Shown piece after piece: positions 19,535 through 32,906 of a DNA stretch of 64,000 bases. Position 1 is the stretch's first letter. Each line of letters begins with the position of its first letter. The stretch covers positions 1-64,000 of the forward strand of contig JAIVFH010000021.1 in assembly GCA_025765595.1 (NCBI GenBank), given 5' to 3'. This DNA is from Obelidium mucronatum. Its lineage: Eukaryota; Chytridiomycota; Chytridiomycetes; Chytridiales; Chytriomycetaceae. Below the pieces are notes generated by a model that was not told where the DNA came from, made no database searches, and saw only the letters and a list, made by a program, of their open reading frames with translations. The position numbers were made by a program, and so were the translations under genes.

Positions 19535-21416
19535 ATGGACCCTAGCAACGAGGAGCATCAATCCCGACATCGACCGGCTGGCTCCGGTGGTCAACGCTCG
19601 TCCATACCAGATATTCAATCTTCGAGAGCTGAGTCAACAGCGCCGATACCTATGAATCAAGGAACAGACGCTCACTTCAGCTTTCCGCAAAGCGGCTTCA
19701 TGCCATCAAATCAGAATGTATGTTCCTTTGGGCTCTATCGGCCGCGGCTTCGATGCGGTTGGCTAATCACTTCAACCCTTAAATCAGGTTTACACTGCAA
19801 ATTCCGGACATTCTGATCAGCCAATGCAATCTCGACAAATGTACCCTGACTATCAACAGATGTATTCTGCACCGTCTCCTCAACCTGGACCTTCGAATAC
19901 TCGCAGGCGGGGTCAGTCAGGGACTGGAAATTTCAGTTCGTCGTCGCGGAACACTTATACTATTGAAACAAAGATTAAAGTGGCGGAAATGGGATTGCTG
20001 CGAGGTCGAAATATTGCTGCAAAAGAGTTTGGTCTTAACGGATCCATGGTTGGCCGGGTGAGCAATGACACCTTGATTACATTTTTTTGGAATACTTGCC
20101 TTGTACTGTTGTACACCGCCCTTGTTTGCCGCAATCGCAATCCAAAAAATGGAATTTGAAACTAATTATGGTCAATTCTTACACAATTTTAGTGGATGAG
20201 GTCAATTGATATTATGCGAAGCACTCTGGCACCCAGTCACGAGTCACATGCAAGTGATGTTTCGTCAGGGCCCAAGCGGAGGCGATTGCCAGACGGAAAT
20301 TCCATGGTTTCGAGCATGACTAGAAAAGCTCGGACTAATGTTGTATCCACGGACAACCAGAGCAACAATGGCTCAAATCCTGAACTAGGAAGCCCAAGTG
20401 GAGTGCAACAAAGTCCCCAACCTGATTGGAACTTACATACTCAGTCTCACCAGGAGGGCGCTTCTTCTAATCAATTAAGTGCACCATCTCAGAGAGTGAC
20501 ACTACCCAATCCAGCAAGTTCCTCCTCCATCGCCAATAGGCCAAATTCAAGTGACCCTCTTCTCAACTTGTATTTCTCTGGCCCTCAGGACTATCAGAAT
20601 GCTGTTTTACATCAGTCACAGTTCAATTCGATGCGGCCGTCCCAGTCACCCCACTCCCCATATGAACAGCAACAAAATCTCTATCTGCAGCAACAGCCTC
20701 TAAGCTTAAATCACGCTGCCTCTTCGCCGTATTTAATTGGCGGGCCATCAAATACTCAGCCTACTCAGCCAGGGAATTTTCCTTCACCGCCATCCTTTGT
20801 TCATAATCAACAGCGTCAGAACCCGCAACAAACTATCTACCCCCCGCCGCAAAATCACGGACCTTCACGAAATCGTCCGTCTTCACAGCATCCACAATCA
20901 TCACAAACACAACCACTAGCATCTCCGCAGGAATCACAGTCACATCAGCCACAGCACTTGCCGCAAATTCAGCCTCAAAACTTGCAAGCAACGCAACGGC
21001 TTCTATCCCGGATGCTACCTCCACAAAATGTGCATATGCCAATGCAATCACGACAATCACAATTGTTGAATCTTACTCAGCAAATGGTTCATCAGTTGCA
21101 ACCAGATGTTCAGCCCCAACTGTCTAGTCCGACAAGCACCACGCCTGTCACGCCCACTGGCCTGACACCAGGCCAACAAGAAATTCTGCATGACTTGAAT
21201 CGGCTTCAATCGGTACTTGATCGAAGTATTGGTTCTGAGCAAGATCATAATGAATGGCGGAGCTTGATGAACCAATTGAGAAGTTCTGTACTTCGTGGTT
21301 TTGAGCATGAACAGCAGCAACAGCGTCGAAGACTGGAGCAAATAGGAGCTTTGTCTTCTTCCTCGTCCTCTTTGGATAGTCAAGGTGGAAACAATGATGC
21401 GTCAAGAGCTGGATAA
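19535..21416 (+). CDS. Helix-turn-helix protein with Gln/Pro-rich activation-type region
   Basis: Exons 19535-19717, 19788-20057 and 20193-21416 (introns 70 and 135 nt), 558 residues. Residues about 113-153 (YTIETKIKVAEMGLLRGRNIAAKEFGLNGSMVGRWMRS, split by intron 2) have the pattern of a CENP-B/Tc5/Brinker-type HTH, where KIKVA opens helix 1 and AAKEFG...VGRW forms the recognition helices. The rest is Gln-, Pro- and Ser-rich. A basic KRRR stretch follows the HTH and may serve nuclear import. A host transcription factor is more likely than a transposase because no DDE domain follows. Confidence 0.72.
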
Positions 21417-21708
21417 CAAAAACATCGAATCCGCTGGTCGTTTTCGTATTTATTGCTTTACCTCGCTCTTTACCCGCGTATTATTTTGTTGTCGATTAGA
21501 TTTCACCATTCCTTCCAACACTTACGGGTTGAGTGTTGGTTGGGGTTGTGATTGGCGTGAAACGCGCCTTGTTTAACTTCGAGTTGTTCTCTTGCTGGTC
21601 AAAACGAACATCTTCAATCTGTCTATTTAAGAAACTTAAAAGTCGTATGTAATAAATCGAATACAATATCAGCTTTATTCCAGAATTGCAACTAAACCTA
21701 AAATTTAA

Positions 21709-22110
21709 ATGTCAATTATTCGTCGCCTTGTTACAAGCACCTCCTCTCCGGTCACGGTTTCTCCGATCCGGACCCAAATCCGTTCGCTCTCATACTTTAG
21801 AGCTCAGCCGCGTGGTGCCACTACAAGCAATAAACCTGGAAATAGTCAAGGTGGAGAACCGTCTGAATACTCTCAAAAGCCGTTGAGAGATCCAATGGCG
21901 GGATTCAGCGAGAAGGAGGTGAAGGAGATCAAGAGAGATATCGAAGAACAAGGAAGACGGGCGTATTCGATTGGGTGGGTTGATTTGTTTATTGTTGTGT
22001 TGGTTGTCGCATCTCTTATCTTTCCTCTCACCAACCAAATTAGGTATGCAATCATTGGAGGAGGAATTGGCGTCGTCCTTGGCTTTGTTTTTTGGAAGAA
22101 CGTGAAATGA
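21709..22110 (+). CDS. Small two-helix membrane protein, probably mitochondrial
   Basis: 133 residues. The first 45 are rich in Ser/Thr/Arg and lack acids (MSIIRRLVTSTSSPVT...RSLSYFRAQPRG), a typical mitochondrial presequence. A charged helix (EKEVKEIKRDIEEQGRR) precedes two C-terminal membrane helices (about residues 94-110 and 113-129). No family recognised. Single exon, TGA stop. Confidence 0.6.
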   Translation: MSIIRRLVTSTSSPVTVSPIRTQIRSLSYFRAQPRGATTSNKPGNSQGGEPSEYSQKPLRDPMAGFSEKEVKEIKRDIEEQGRRAYSIGWVDLFIVVLVVASLIFPLTNQIRYAIIGGGIGVVLGFVFWKNVK

Positions 22111-22361
22111 TGTTCCTTGACTTACAATATTATACCACTTTGATCATTGCATCCTTCATAGCTTGTTGATTTGAGAAGCGTCCATCTAAGATCTATCTAT
22201 CATTCGAATGGAAATGTTAAATGGATTGTTGGTGTATTTGTAAATTCCCATTGTCTCTAGCAGCGGCTGATCATCCACAACGAACTTTCATATCTCTGCG
22301 TTCCAGCATACCAAGAGCTGACTTATCCTTAGAACCGTCAGTCGCTGTTACATTATAAACG

Positions 22362-24398
22362 ATGGGCTGCTGCCAGTCTGAACCTATTGACTTCGAAAAA
22401 GAAGGTTTGGATTATTTTCTACCCACCCTATATTCCCTGTTAACCATTATGCTCGAATAAATGACTTTCTCGCGTACTATCCTGCTGCAATCTTCTTCAA
22501 TCAATACGGCAAATCTTCATCAACTTTCTCTGGCCAATCCAACTCCTGACGCAATTACCCCACCCCAAAAACACCAGTCGATATATCACATTTTGAAATT
22601 GGGATATCAATCGGAAAGGGAGCGTTCGGAAAAGTCAGAATCGTTCAACACAAGAAAACCAAGATCCAATATGCTGTGAAATACATGAACAAAGAGGAAA
22701 TCATAAAACGAGGGAGCGCAGAGCATGTTTTAAGTGAACGGCGATTATTGGAAGAGGCGCAGCATCCATTCATAGTGTAGAACCCTCTTTTTCCCCAGAT
22801 GTTGATTTGTGGCTTATTTTGAAATTCCCTCAGAAACATGAGATACGCGTTCCAAGACGACGAACATCTTTTAATGATCCTGGATTTGAAACTGGGGGGA
22901 GATTTAAGGTTTCATTTGACTTACAAAGGTCCTTTTGCTGAGAATCGAGCCAAATTCTATTTTGCGGAAGTTGCCTGTGCGCTGAATTATTTGCACGGAT
23001 TGAAAATTGTTCATAGAGATATTAAACCGGATAACAGTGAGTTTTGATGCTGGTTTATACATTTTTATGGATTTAACTTAAAGAACTCTATGTGACAGTT
23101 TTACTCGACGACAAGGGCCACGCCAGTGTAACAGACTTCAATGTCGCATGCCATTACAGAGAAGATAAAATGATGACGTCCAAATCAGGAACAGCCAGAT
23201 ACATGGGTAAACCTACTTCGCTTCGATTGGGATGTAATAATTTCCATTCAAATGATATAGCTCCTGAGGTTATAAATGGATCTGGTTACTTGAACGCCAT
23301 CGATTGGTGGAGTCTGGCCATCACAACATACGAAATGTTCTACGGATACGTGAGTCTTTAACGCAACCCTGGCCAACGTCTCACTTTTCCTCCAAAGGCA
23401 CCCTTCCGCGCACGGCATAAAGATGAATTAAGAAAAGCCATCTTAAATGATCCTCTTGAATTCTCCAAAAATCCAAAGTATTCAATTTCCGACACGGCTA
23501 TTCAGTGCATCACTGCCATGTTGACAAGGCCGCTTTCAGAGAGACTTGGTTCAAACGAAAATGGAGGGTACGCGAAGCTGCGAGAGCATGAATGGTTCAA
23601 AGATATTGATTGGGATAAGGTGGAGAAAAAGGAAATTCCTGTGCCCTTCCTGCCTGATGTGAGTTTGAAACATTGTTTTGGTCCGCCGCTTTTTAGAAAA
23701 GATATTTAACCTTGAATACGTGTAATTAGGTTGAAAAGAATGCGTATCATGATCCTAGATATGGATTGGAGGAAATGTTTTCGGGCCGAAACGAGCTCGC
23801 TGATAAGCCAGTGAGGAATGGGGGCTCGATTGGTGGAAGGCGAAGATCGTCGGCAATTCAATCAGTATCCGGAAATGGGGCACCGGGAGGTCCGGCGGGA
23901 ACAGCCGGGTCGTCGGCTGCTGGAACTGAAAACAACTCCCGATCTCAAACGGTTGGAATGCCTCGCTCTCACTCAATCAGTCCAAACTCTGCTGCTGCTG
24001 CCGCCGCCGCTGCAACTGCAGCCCTCACATCTCCCACTTCAGCTACTTCGGAAAAGGCGGCATTCTTTCGACCATCAAGTAAGAGGCTAAGTTTTTCCCC
24101 ATTCCTCAAACTATTGACACTTACCCGAAACCTCCCTTCAGAAAAAGAGGAACTCCCAGAAATATCCTCTGCCGAAGAATTACAGCTTCAACTATTCGAA
24201 ACAAAGTATACTGTGTACGATTGGACCAAACCAAGACCTGCAATCGTCCCAGACATTTGTACCAGTGAGTTACCCCCTCCAGGCAGCATGCAAGAGGATG
24301 TTTCAGTTCTACCAGGAATAAAAGATGAGCCAGAAGCGGATGGTTTTGCTTCAAAAAAAGATGATGATAGCAAGGAAATAGAGCAGGGAAGGAGTTGA
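22362..24398 (+). CDS. YANK (STK32)-like Ser/Thr kinase, tandem copy 1
   Basis: The first exon (22362-22404) encodes MGCCQSEPIDFEKE, a myristoylation and palmitoylation type N-terminus. Later exons carry ISIGKGAFGKVRIV (P-loop), AVKYMNK (VAIK Lys), IVHRDIKPDN (catalytic loop), VTDFNVA (DFN in place of DFG, as in YANK kinases), APEVI and DWWSLAITTYE. All joins keep phase. The C-terminal extension from about 23750 has Ser/Gly/Ala-rich linkers with an alanine run. Copies 2 and 3 follow directly with the same exon 1 type. A membrane-anchored AGC-related kinase is inferred; substrates unknown. Confidence 0.85.
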
Positions 24399-24550
24399 CT
24401 TCTGAACTCAAGCCAATATAACCAGACGAAACGCGTCGTTCCGATATTGCTGCAGCCTGTAGCTCAATAACCAAAGATATATTATATATTTTTCACAATA
24501 AAAAGTGATTTTTCACTTCCCCGAATGATAACTTCAATTTAAAAAAAAAG

Positions 24551-26177
24551 ATGGGGAATTGTTGTTCATGCTGTTTTGATCCACCTGTAGATTTCGATGG
24601 TCCCGGTGAGTGTTCTACACGATCCAGAGCCTGAGAGCCTCGGATAATTTCGATAGATTCAAGATCATCTTACAGTTTTATTCTCTGGTGTAGTTGACAT
24701 CACCCACTTTGAGCTGTGTCGGTCAATTGGACGAGGAGCGTTTGGTATGTTTCAGAGACAAAACACGGCGTCCAGCTGTTTTTCTCCGAGATTTCAATCC
24801 GATTTAATAACCGAGGCGCTTTCATCAGGCAAAGTGCGGATCATCGAACATAAAAAAACAAAGGTTCAGTACGCGTTAAAATACATCAACAAACAAGCCT
24901 GTGCCCAGCAAGGGCTTGCAAATAATATGCTCCGTGAGAGAAAGCTGCTAGAAGAGTGCGCTAGTCCGTTCGTTTGGTGAGCAGACTTGGTGTATTCATT
25001 GTTGATCAACCAACACCTTTCTGATTGGAGACCACTGTCATCCCCTATAAAACCCAAAAAATTTACAATCAGTAACCTGCGATATGCATTTCAAGATGAT
25101 GTGCATATTTTAATGGTCCTGGATCTGAAACTTGGTGGCGATTTGGAATTTCACCTCCGCACCAACGGATTCTTTACAGAAGAGAGAACCAAATTTTACT
25201 TCGCGGAGATTTCTTGTGGCCTTTCTTATTTGCACTCTCTAAAGATTGTACATCGCGATTTGAAACCGGGGAATGTGTTATTGGACGAGTTTGGACACGC
25301 CAGTCTTACAGATTTCAATATTGCCTGTCATTATGATGAAAGCAAAGGAATGACATCGCGTTCTGGAACTCTATCATACATGGGTAATCATTCATGCTTC
25401 AACTGGGCGTTAACTGACAATCACACGATTTTCAAAACAAGCCCCGGAAGTAATAAACAAAATCAGCTATTTAAACTCAATTGACTGGTGGAGCTTGGGA
25501 ATAATGACTTATGAAATGCTTTACGGATATGTTCGTTTCGTTTTCACTTTTATATTGGGTAGTTGTTAACCCTCGAACCTGAAGACCCCATTTGGCAGCA
25601 AAGAAGAAGCCGATACAAAGTACGGGATTAGGAATAGTCCTCTTGAGTTTCCGTCATCGTCGAAGCAACAAGTCTCGGAAGAGGCAAAAGAAATGTTGAC
25701 GGGATTAATTGAAAGAAACGTTGCATTGAGGCTGGGATCCAAAGAAAACGGAGGCGACAGAAAAATCAAAAATCATAAATGGTTTAACGGATGGGATTGG
25801 GAAAAAGTGGAATCGCGTGAGATTCCTGTTCCGTTCAAACCGGATGTAAGAAACGTATTTTCGCTCAGGTATTCAATCACCCTAATTATTTTATATTTTA
25901 GGTCGAAAAAAACATGTACTACAATCCAGTTTTGGAACTTGAAGAAGCTCTATTTGAAGACAATCCACTTCAAAGTCGCCCCGTAAAACTCAAAGAGAAG
26001 AAAGAATACAGCAAGAATGCATTAAGCGACGCAGAAGAATCTGACGAATCGCTTCAACTGAGATTATTGACGGAGGGTTTCGCTGACTTTGATTTCACTA
26101 AACTCGTCTATCCACACGACACAATTACAATGGATGGAGCGATGGGATCCAAAGATAGACTTGTGGACGCATCATAA
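24551..26177 (+). CDS. YANK (STK32)-like Ser/Thr kinase, tandem copy 2
   Basis: Exon 1 encodes [18 protein letters not shown], with Gly2 and four Cys for lipid anchoring. Then [46 protein letters not shown] and a C-terminal hydrophobic-motif-like [15 protein letters not shown]. Unlike copies 1 and 3, the exon holding the catalytic loop continues through the DFN motif without an intron after [16 protein letters not shown] near the end recurs in copy 3. Confidence 0.83.
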
Positions 26178-26317
26178 ATTCTAAAATAATTTATCGTTAT
26201 CTTTGTGATATTTAATTATGTATTTTTCAAAGATCAAAAGAGATTGCCAGGGGAATCCACCAGTCACCAATTTCGAACCATACCCGACATATTCCATCAG
26301 CTATTGAGACGCGCACT

Positions 26318-28366
26318 ATGGGCAATATTTGTGACTCTTGTTATGATCCGCCTGTGGATTTTGATGGGCCAGGTAAACATCTGACTTCATAGTTTGCCCC
26401 CACACGGCGCTTTCAAAAATTCAATGGCATGAAACTGAACATTCAACAGTTGATATCACACATTTTGAGATTGGTCGAGTGATTGGAAAAGGTTCTTTTG
26501 GGAAAGTCTGCATAGTGGTGCATAAGAAGTCCAAGCAAGAGTTTGCGCTCAAATATATCAACAAGGCCGTTTGTTCTGCAAAAGGCCTGGCAAAGAACAT
26601 GATCGAAGAACGGAAATTACTAGAGGAGGCCAAATCACCTTTTATATGGTATTTAAACAAATATACAAATGAGACATTCATTCGTTGACTGCCGCCCCAG
26701 TAATCTCCGCTACGCGTTTCAAGATGATCTCCACTTATTAATGGTTATTGATTTGAACGTTGGAGGCGATTTGGCGTTCCATCTCAAGTTTGGCGGTGCT
26801 TTTCCCGAAGACCGGGCCAAATTCTACTTCGCTGAAATTGTGTGTGGCTTAGCCTATTTACATTCTCTCAAAATCGTGCATCGAGATTTGAAACCTGGGA
26901 ATGGTATGCTAGTAGATCTACCTGATACTTTTCTAAGTTGAAACACAAGTTCTACTCAGCGAATCCGGTCATGCGAGTCTTTCCGATTTCAACCTTGCTT
27001 GTCATTATAAAGAGGAGCGGCCATTAACATCAAGGTCGGGAACATTGAAATATATGGGTAAGGGGCTTCATGCATCTTATGTTTTACTGACAGCGAGACA
27101 AAAAATAAGCACCGGAAATATTGAGCCAAAAGGGATACCTGAATTTAATTGACTGGTGGAGTTTAGGCGTCATGACTTTTGAAATGCTGTTTGGATATGT
27201 TCGTGCGTGTTCAAAAGGAGCATCGACACAACTAACGCGAACTCATCACCCAAACAGACGCCTTACGAGAATGCCAATGAAAGAGAAATCAAACGCGCAA
27301 TTGTAAATGATCCCCTCAAGTTTCCTGAAACTTCAGCTGTATTGGAAAATGCCTCGATTGATGCTCGCAACATTATAGCCTCGTTGTTGGTTAAGGATCC
27401 GAGCCAGCGACTCGGGTCTAGTGAAACAGGAGGGGACTCTCAAATAAGAAGCAATAAATGGTTCGAGGGCTGGGACTGGAAAAAGGTTATGAAACAAGAA
27501 ATTACAGTCCCATTTATACCGGACGTGAGTTGCATTCCAATACAGCCAGTTTTTTACTAATTATATGAAGATCAGATTAAAAGGTGTACATATTATAATC
27601 GTGTTCTCAATCTGGATGAGGTGCTATTCGATGAAAATCCATTGCAAAGTCGCCCTGTCAAGAAAAACAGGAGTAGATCCACAAATGGAAGTATGAGCAG
27701 TAAAGCTTCAATAGGAACTTCAAAAGGAACTCTCCCTTCAGGTGGTTTTTTTAAATTTCCAAATCGATCGTTATTTGAACACGTATTAAATCGGATCTTT
27801 TTATAGTTACTGAATCAGAAGCAGAAAATCAAATGCGACAATTCGACGAAGACTTTCTCGACTACGATTACACAAAACTCAACGTGAATACTTCGAAACC
27901 GAAACCCAGTTTTTACGCTGAACCAGTTGAAACTATTTCCATCCGAACTCAAACATCTTTTGCAACAGACACGGACCAAAAAGCGTCCACAACGACAAAT
28001 GACAAGAAATTGACTGTTGTGGAGTTGGAAGGCCCAAGAAAACGTTCAGTAGGACCGCCCGGATCTGATTCTCCCACTGATACTATGAGACCGCGGTCTC
28101 TAATTACTGGGGCCGAACGCGGAAGAAAGGCGCTTTCTTTAACGGATGCTCCCGTAGTTTTACCATCAAAGCCCGCGAGTAGGGCACCATCAATGTTTGT
28201 TCAGACTGCTGGAGAAGAATTGTGCACTCCTATGGTTAATTCACCGATGCAAATGGATACTCCAATTGTTATAACGCCCGAATCAAACGAGCAAATCGAA
28301 GTACATTCTTCAAGCATGGATGGTGGAAACACGGATTCGAAACAAATAAACTCAGGTTATATATAG
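26318..28366 (+). CDS. YANK (STK32)-like Ser/Thr kinase, tandem copy 3
   Basis: Exon 1 encodes [18 protein letters not shown]. Kinase motifs: [50 protein letters not shown], then [15 protein letters not shown] and DFLDYDYTKLN. An additional Ser/Thr/Pro-rich tail of about 170 residues makes it the longest copy. It ends 17 bp from the stop of the convergent NIPA gene. All core residues are present. Confidence 0.83.
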
Positions 28367-28383
28367 TTGCCACAACTTTTAAT

Positions 28384-30672
28384 TTATTCCCCCGATTTTA
28401 AAGGCTCTGTGTTGGGAACACTTCTGCGGCCGGGAGTCATTGGCGAAGATATCGATCGCTGTTGCTGCAAATGCAATTGTGATCCCGATGGAATAAAGCC
28501 CATTTGCCTTTGATATTGTTGTGGAGTTGGTGGGGGGCGGTACATTGTATGCTGTGGCGGATATGGTTGGTATTGCGGTCTAAAGTGAACGGAAGGTTGG
28601 CCGTTTGGTCGTCTTGGTGGCTGGAACATTTGTTGCGGTTGAGAGTTATAATATTGGTGTCCGTTCGAATATTGTGACATATTCGGCCTTGGTTGCGGTG
28701 GGGTAGAATCACTTGCATTGTTTGGTTGTCCAATACGATGTGTGGGGGCGAGTCCTTGCGAACCACGCTGCCTATAATCATATCCGGCAGATTGAATTCT
28801 ATTAGTTGGATATTCCATGGCGGAATGCTGTATGGGCCCGTAAATGAGGGAGCTAGACTCAAGAGGGACACTTCCAACAGAATACGGACGGGGATAATTC
28901 GGCGGTAACATAAATGGACGCCCATAGCTGGCACTAGAGTTATATACAGGGGTTCTTGGGGCAAGTGGTGGGGAAAATGTTGCGGGCGAAAAGTGAGCAT
29001 GATGGCTGCCCACCCGAGGAATGATGCCATCAGAGGCAGGGCTTCGAGAGTCAGAATTCAAATACTTTAAGTTTGAGTGAATGGCGTTGGAGGAAGTGGC
29101 AGAGGCGTTGGCTTCGTTGGTCACAGGTGATAGATCCTTTGAGATGACCTCAGGACTTATTGTGGCCGATTGACGGCTTGCAAAAGTATCCCACAAGCTA
29201 GAAGGAGCTTCTTTTGCTTCTTCAACTTTTTCTTGCCGTTGTAGGTGCTGCTGCTTCTTCTCGGCAATTTGGCGGAGTGAGACTTTGCTTTGTAATTCAT
29301 CTATCGAGTCTTGGCTATGCACGCTTGGCTTCCTGGTTCCAAAAATATTGAATATTGACGATGTTCCTCCTCTGATAGATCTCTTTTGCAAAGAAGGTCG
29401 ACTATCGTCATCACTGAATTCGAGCAAATCCCTCTCATCCACATCATCTTCCGAGTCAGAGTCTTCTTCTTGCGGAAACATTTCATCGTCCGATTCATCG
29501 CTTCCCTCGTCCTGCTCAGCCGTCTTTTCTATTCCAGCCTCTCCAATAAAAGAGGTGCGAATCTCCAACTTTTCCATCTCCTTCTCTGCGTTCATCTGCG
29601 AATTGTATTCAAACAAAAGAGCAACTCCACCCACAATCACAAGAAATCCCGTCACCATCATGATACCAGAAACAACACCGTTCACAGGAAAGCCTCGGAA
29701 CAAAACAGCACTGGTGACAAGAGTCATTGTCGTAAAAAACACATAGTATACTGGAGTCACAATCGCTGTGCTGAACATATTTAGAGCCTTGTTCAAGAAG
29801 TGAATCTGGCTTATGACCGCAAATATAATGAATCCGATAAGTAGATATGTTGTCCAATACAGAAATTGATTGTCTGTTTCCCAATGGCTACTGCTATATA
29901 CTGCTGCAGTTCCGAAACCTGATATATGGCTTTAGGGCGTTTTTTTCTAGGCTTTCAGTCCCAAACCTTGAATGGCGACGACCAAGAAAGATCCAACTGT
30001 AGAGCAGATTGATATATACACTATAGGATATTTTGATCCATACCGAGGAGATACTTGATAAATCAGATAGAGTAAAAAGAAGATCATGAATCCACTGTAA
30101 ACCAAGAATCCAGGAGCCACAACATAGCCGAAAAATTCGGGTATAGTTTTAGCTACACTAGTTTCGGGCGCGTTTAATACTATAATAGTGGCGCCAATGA
30201 CACACTGAAAACATCCGATCTTTCCAGAGAAGTTGAGATGTTCCTTCAAGAAGAAAGTAGAGAGAATCGCACTGTGCGTTGAACAGCCATTTAATATCCA
30301 ATAAATTACGCATTTCTACTTAGATTATTCACCTGATCACGACGCTTAGCGCCCCCAGTGGTGTGACTAGAATCGCAGGAACCTAGGTAAGACGTGTTAA
30401 CAACAGCTGAGAGTCAACCCATCACTTACGAACGCATATGCTGCAAAGTTGCATATTTCTCCAACGGCCATCAAGATCAAACCGATCCACCATAACGGGC
30501 TGCTCAAATAAGAATGACCACTTCCAATCTCTCCATGCTTTTTTTGAGAATCAAGAAGTCCTTTCTTCTTCAAGATAAACGAAGATCCAATGAAAGCTCC
30601 AGAAAGCAATGCAAGTATTAGTCCAACTGGTTGATGCCAGGAGGGTTCGTCAGTGGTGGTGCTTTCAGTCAT
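28384..30672 (-). CDS. NIPA-type magnesium transporter with long disordered tail
   Basis: From ATG at 30672: [115 protein letters not shown], all NIPA signatures, about nine membrane helices spread over several short-intron exons. The last exon (about 29796-28384) has the final helices and then a 380-residue acidic and Gln/Pro-rich cytosolic tail. NIPA proteins carry Mg2+ across plasma or endosomal membranes. The start is 146 bp from that of the UBE3D-like gene, so the two probably share a promoter. Confidence 0.88.
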
Positions 30673-30818
30673 TCGACGCGATCACTGAAAATAATTGTCA
30701 GAGTCAACGTATCGACCAAAGAAGTGGAAAACAGTAACAAACTGCCGAGTCCTGTCCGGGTACACCAGGATGAGGAGGGTTTTTGAAAGCAAAGAAATCT
30801 AGAAAAGCAATAACTTTT

Positions 30819-32588
30819 ATGACTCTTCCAATACCCTCAGCACCATGCTGTTCGGTCCTTGTTTTGACCAAATCTAATGCTGTTTCAATATCAATTGACG
30901 CAAATCGGTTGGGAATCTCGTTAGTTGCCAAGAGCCAAGTCCACTCATCTCCCGCAGTCATCACTCTTCATCCCCATTCAACAGACAGCCCATCGCCAGC
31001 GGTATGTAAACCCCCAAACTAACACCCTTACTAAAATCCCTTATCAGATTGCATTCACCCTCCCTCTTCCCATCTCAAACATTCACCTCGTCTCTATTAA
31101 GAACAACATTGCATCCTTCAAAGCAACTTCATCACTACCAAACGAACCAAGTTTCACTCCGTTTTCATCAAATGCGGATCGCCTGTCCAAAGTCTCGCAA
31201 ATCAGCTGTCACAACTGCAAAACCGAGTTGTCAAAACTCAATCCCCGGTTTCACAAAGTAAAAGATTTACCGTCAGAGAATTGGCACGAGCTTTTGGACT
31301 GCTGGGCGTGTCATCAGGAAGACTACTCGCACCTGCAGAAGGGTCACTATGGCTCTGTGATTCCATCTCGTGTTGACCAACTGCTTGTGGCACAGAATTA
31401 TCTGCTGGTTCATGAGGAGAATCTTCGAATGGAATGTGTGGAGATTGATTTGTTGCCGGAAATTGGGACCTTGAGTCTTGAGCAGAATCTCGTAAGCATC
31501 CTTCCCTTCTTCAACCCCAAAATTTCGGAAGCTCAAAGAAAGTGGATAATAGTTGCCCAACTCCAACAACTTATTCGCTGATACAAACTTCCAATATCAA
31601 TTTCGGGTACTTTGGATCTGGTTACACCTCTCTTGTCCCCCGTTGGGGTTGATGGGATGATGGTTTTTCATGGGTCCATTTTACTTTCCACGCAACTCTA
31701 GACACCCCGTTATATGAAAGACTCTTTTATATCGGGCTACATTGTTGACTACATTTCCATCCTGCTATCCGCTTTTCTTGTTTTCTTGAGACTAACAAAT
31801 AAGCTCGGAATTAGACTGAGGATGGAGAAGTGGCCAATGTATTTAAGCATATTCAATGGAACAGTATTTCGTGCAAAGTTTGTCAAATGCCCCTGGGAGA
31901 TGCCTTGCCGAATCCAACAGATGCAGCCACCTTGCCAACAAACTCATACTTTGCTTTGAGACTATATAAACATTGCCTTGACATTCACTTAGAGGACGAG
32001 TATGTATTCATTCGTGCATTTCGTTTTCAACCCGCTCTTGTATTTTCTAACGTTGACGTTATTAGAATATTCCATCGATCCTACATTGCCTACTTTGTAA
32101 ATGAAATTTTAGAAGCTGCAAACTCTCATGCGAGTTACAAGTTCATTATATCAATTGGAAACAATAATAAGCCAGCATTAATGGTGACTTCATTTCACGG
32201 TTTTGGCCACTCCTGTGCTTGAATTGAACTTTATTTTAGATTTGGCTATTGAATTGGAATATACTCTATGGATTCGCTTCATCAATGGATTCCAAGCTGT
32301 CTATGAATCCAGCTGTCAAAGTGGGGTTTCTACAATGTACTCAAGAATCAGAAAAGTAAAGTAACTTTGTAATTTTCGGTGAGAGTTATAGCAACTAACA
32401 GTCACTTCATAAACAACAGAACTGTTATGGAGTGGGATGCTGATAAGCAAGTGGAGAGAATGCAGGTGGAGGCTCCGTTTTTTGATATTCTGGTTGCCAC
32501 ACTCAAGCAGTCGTTTGAGGGGTTAATCGTTGGAAGTGATGCTGACAAAGAGCTGAATGGATTCAAATTTGCATACATCAAACAGTAA
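30819..32588 (+). CDS. UBE3D-like (HECT_2 / E2-binding) protein
   Basis: Exon 1 30819-31001, intron of 46 nt with ACTAA branch-like site, exon 2 from 31048. Recognisable family blocks: SCHNCKTELSK, DLPSENWHELLDCWACHQED, SCKVCQMPLGDALP, FHRSYIAYFVNEILEAANSHASYKFI and an IWLLNWNILY exon, ending KELNGFKFAYIKQ. UBE3D binds the E2 UBE2C and has E3 activity; conserved Cys pairs are present. The region 31500-31850 is the least certain part of the model; an intron there could be mis-placed. The 3' exons from 31840 join in phase. Confidence 0.75.
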
Positions 32589-32906
32589 AAAAATAGCTTA
32601 AGATAGACTTTCAAGTTATTTAGTTCGCCATTTTGTCTTTGATTTTCGCACCGCCGCAATTTTTGTAAAAAAAAAACGTGCCATGTTATCAGCTGTGGGT
32701 CGAAATCGCCACCTTCCAAAAACTGAAATGAGCACTGACCTTTCCTTTCCTCCCTTCAACACCTTGCTTTTCGAAACAGTGCGCTTACCAGGTAGCGTAG
32801 ACATGAAACTGGGCGCCAGATCAACCGGATCGCCCAGTGTCACCTGGATGCTTGGCGGACTAGCCATTTGGATGAACAACGCACTTACTCCATTCATTTT
32901 ATCTAG

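Noticed and set aside
30704..30964. Minus-strand 86-codon frame
   Set aside because: Antisense of exon 1 of the UBE3D-like gene and the shared promoter with the NIPA gene; no start context or motif.
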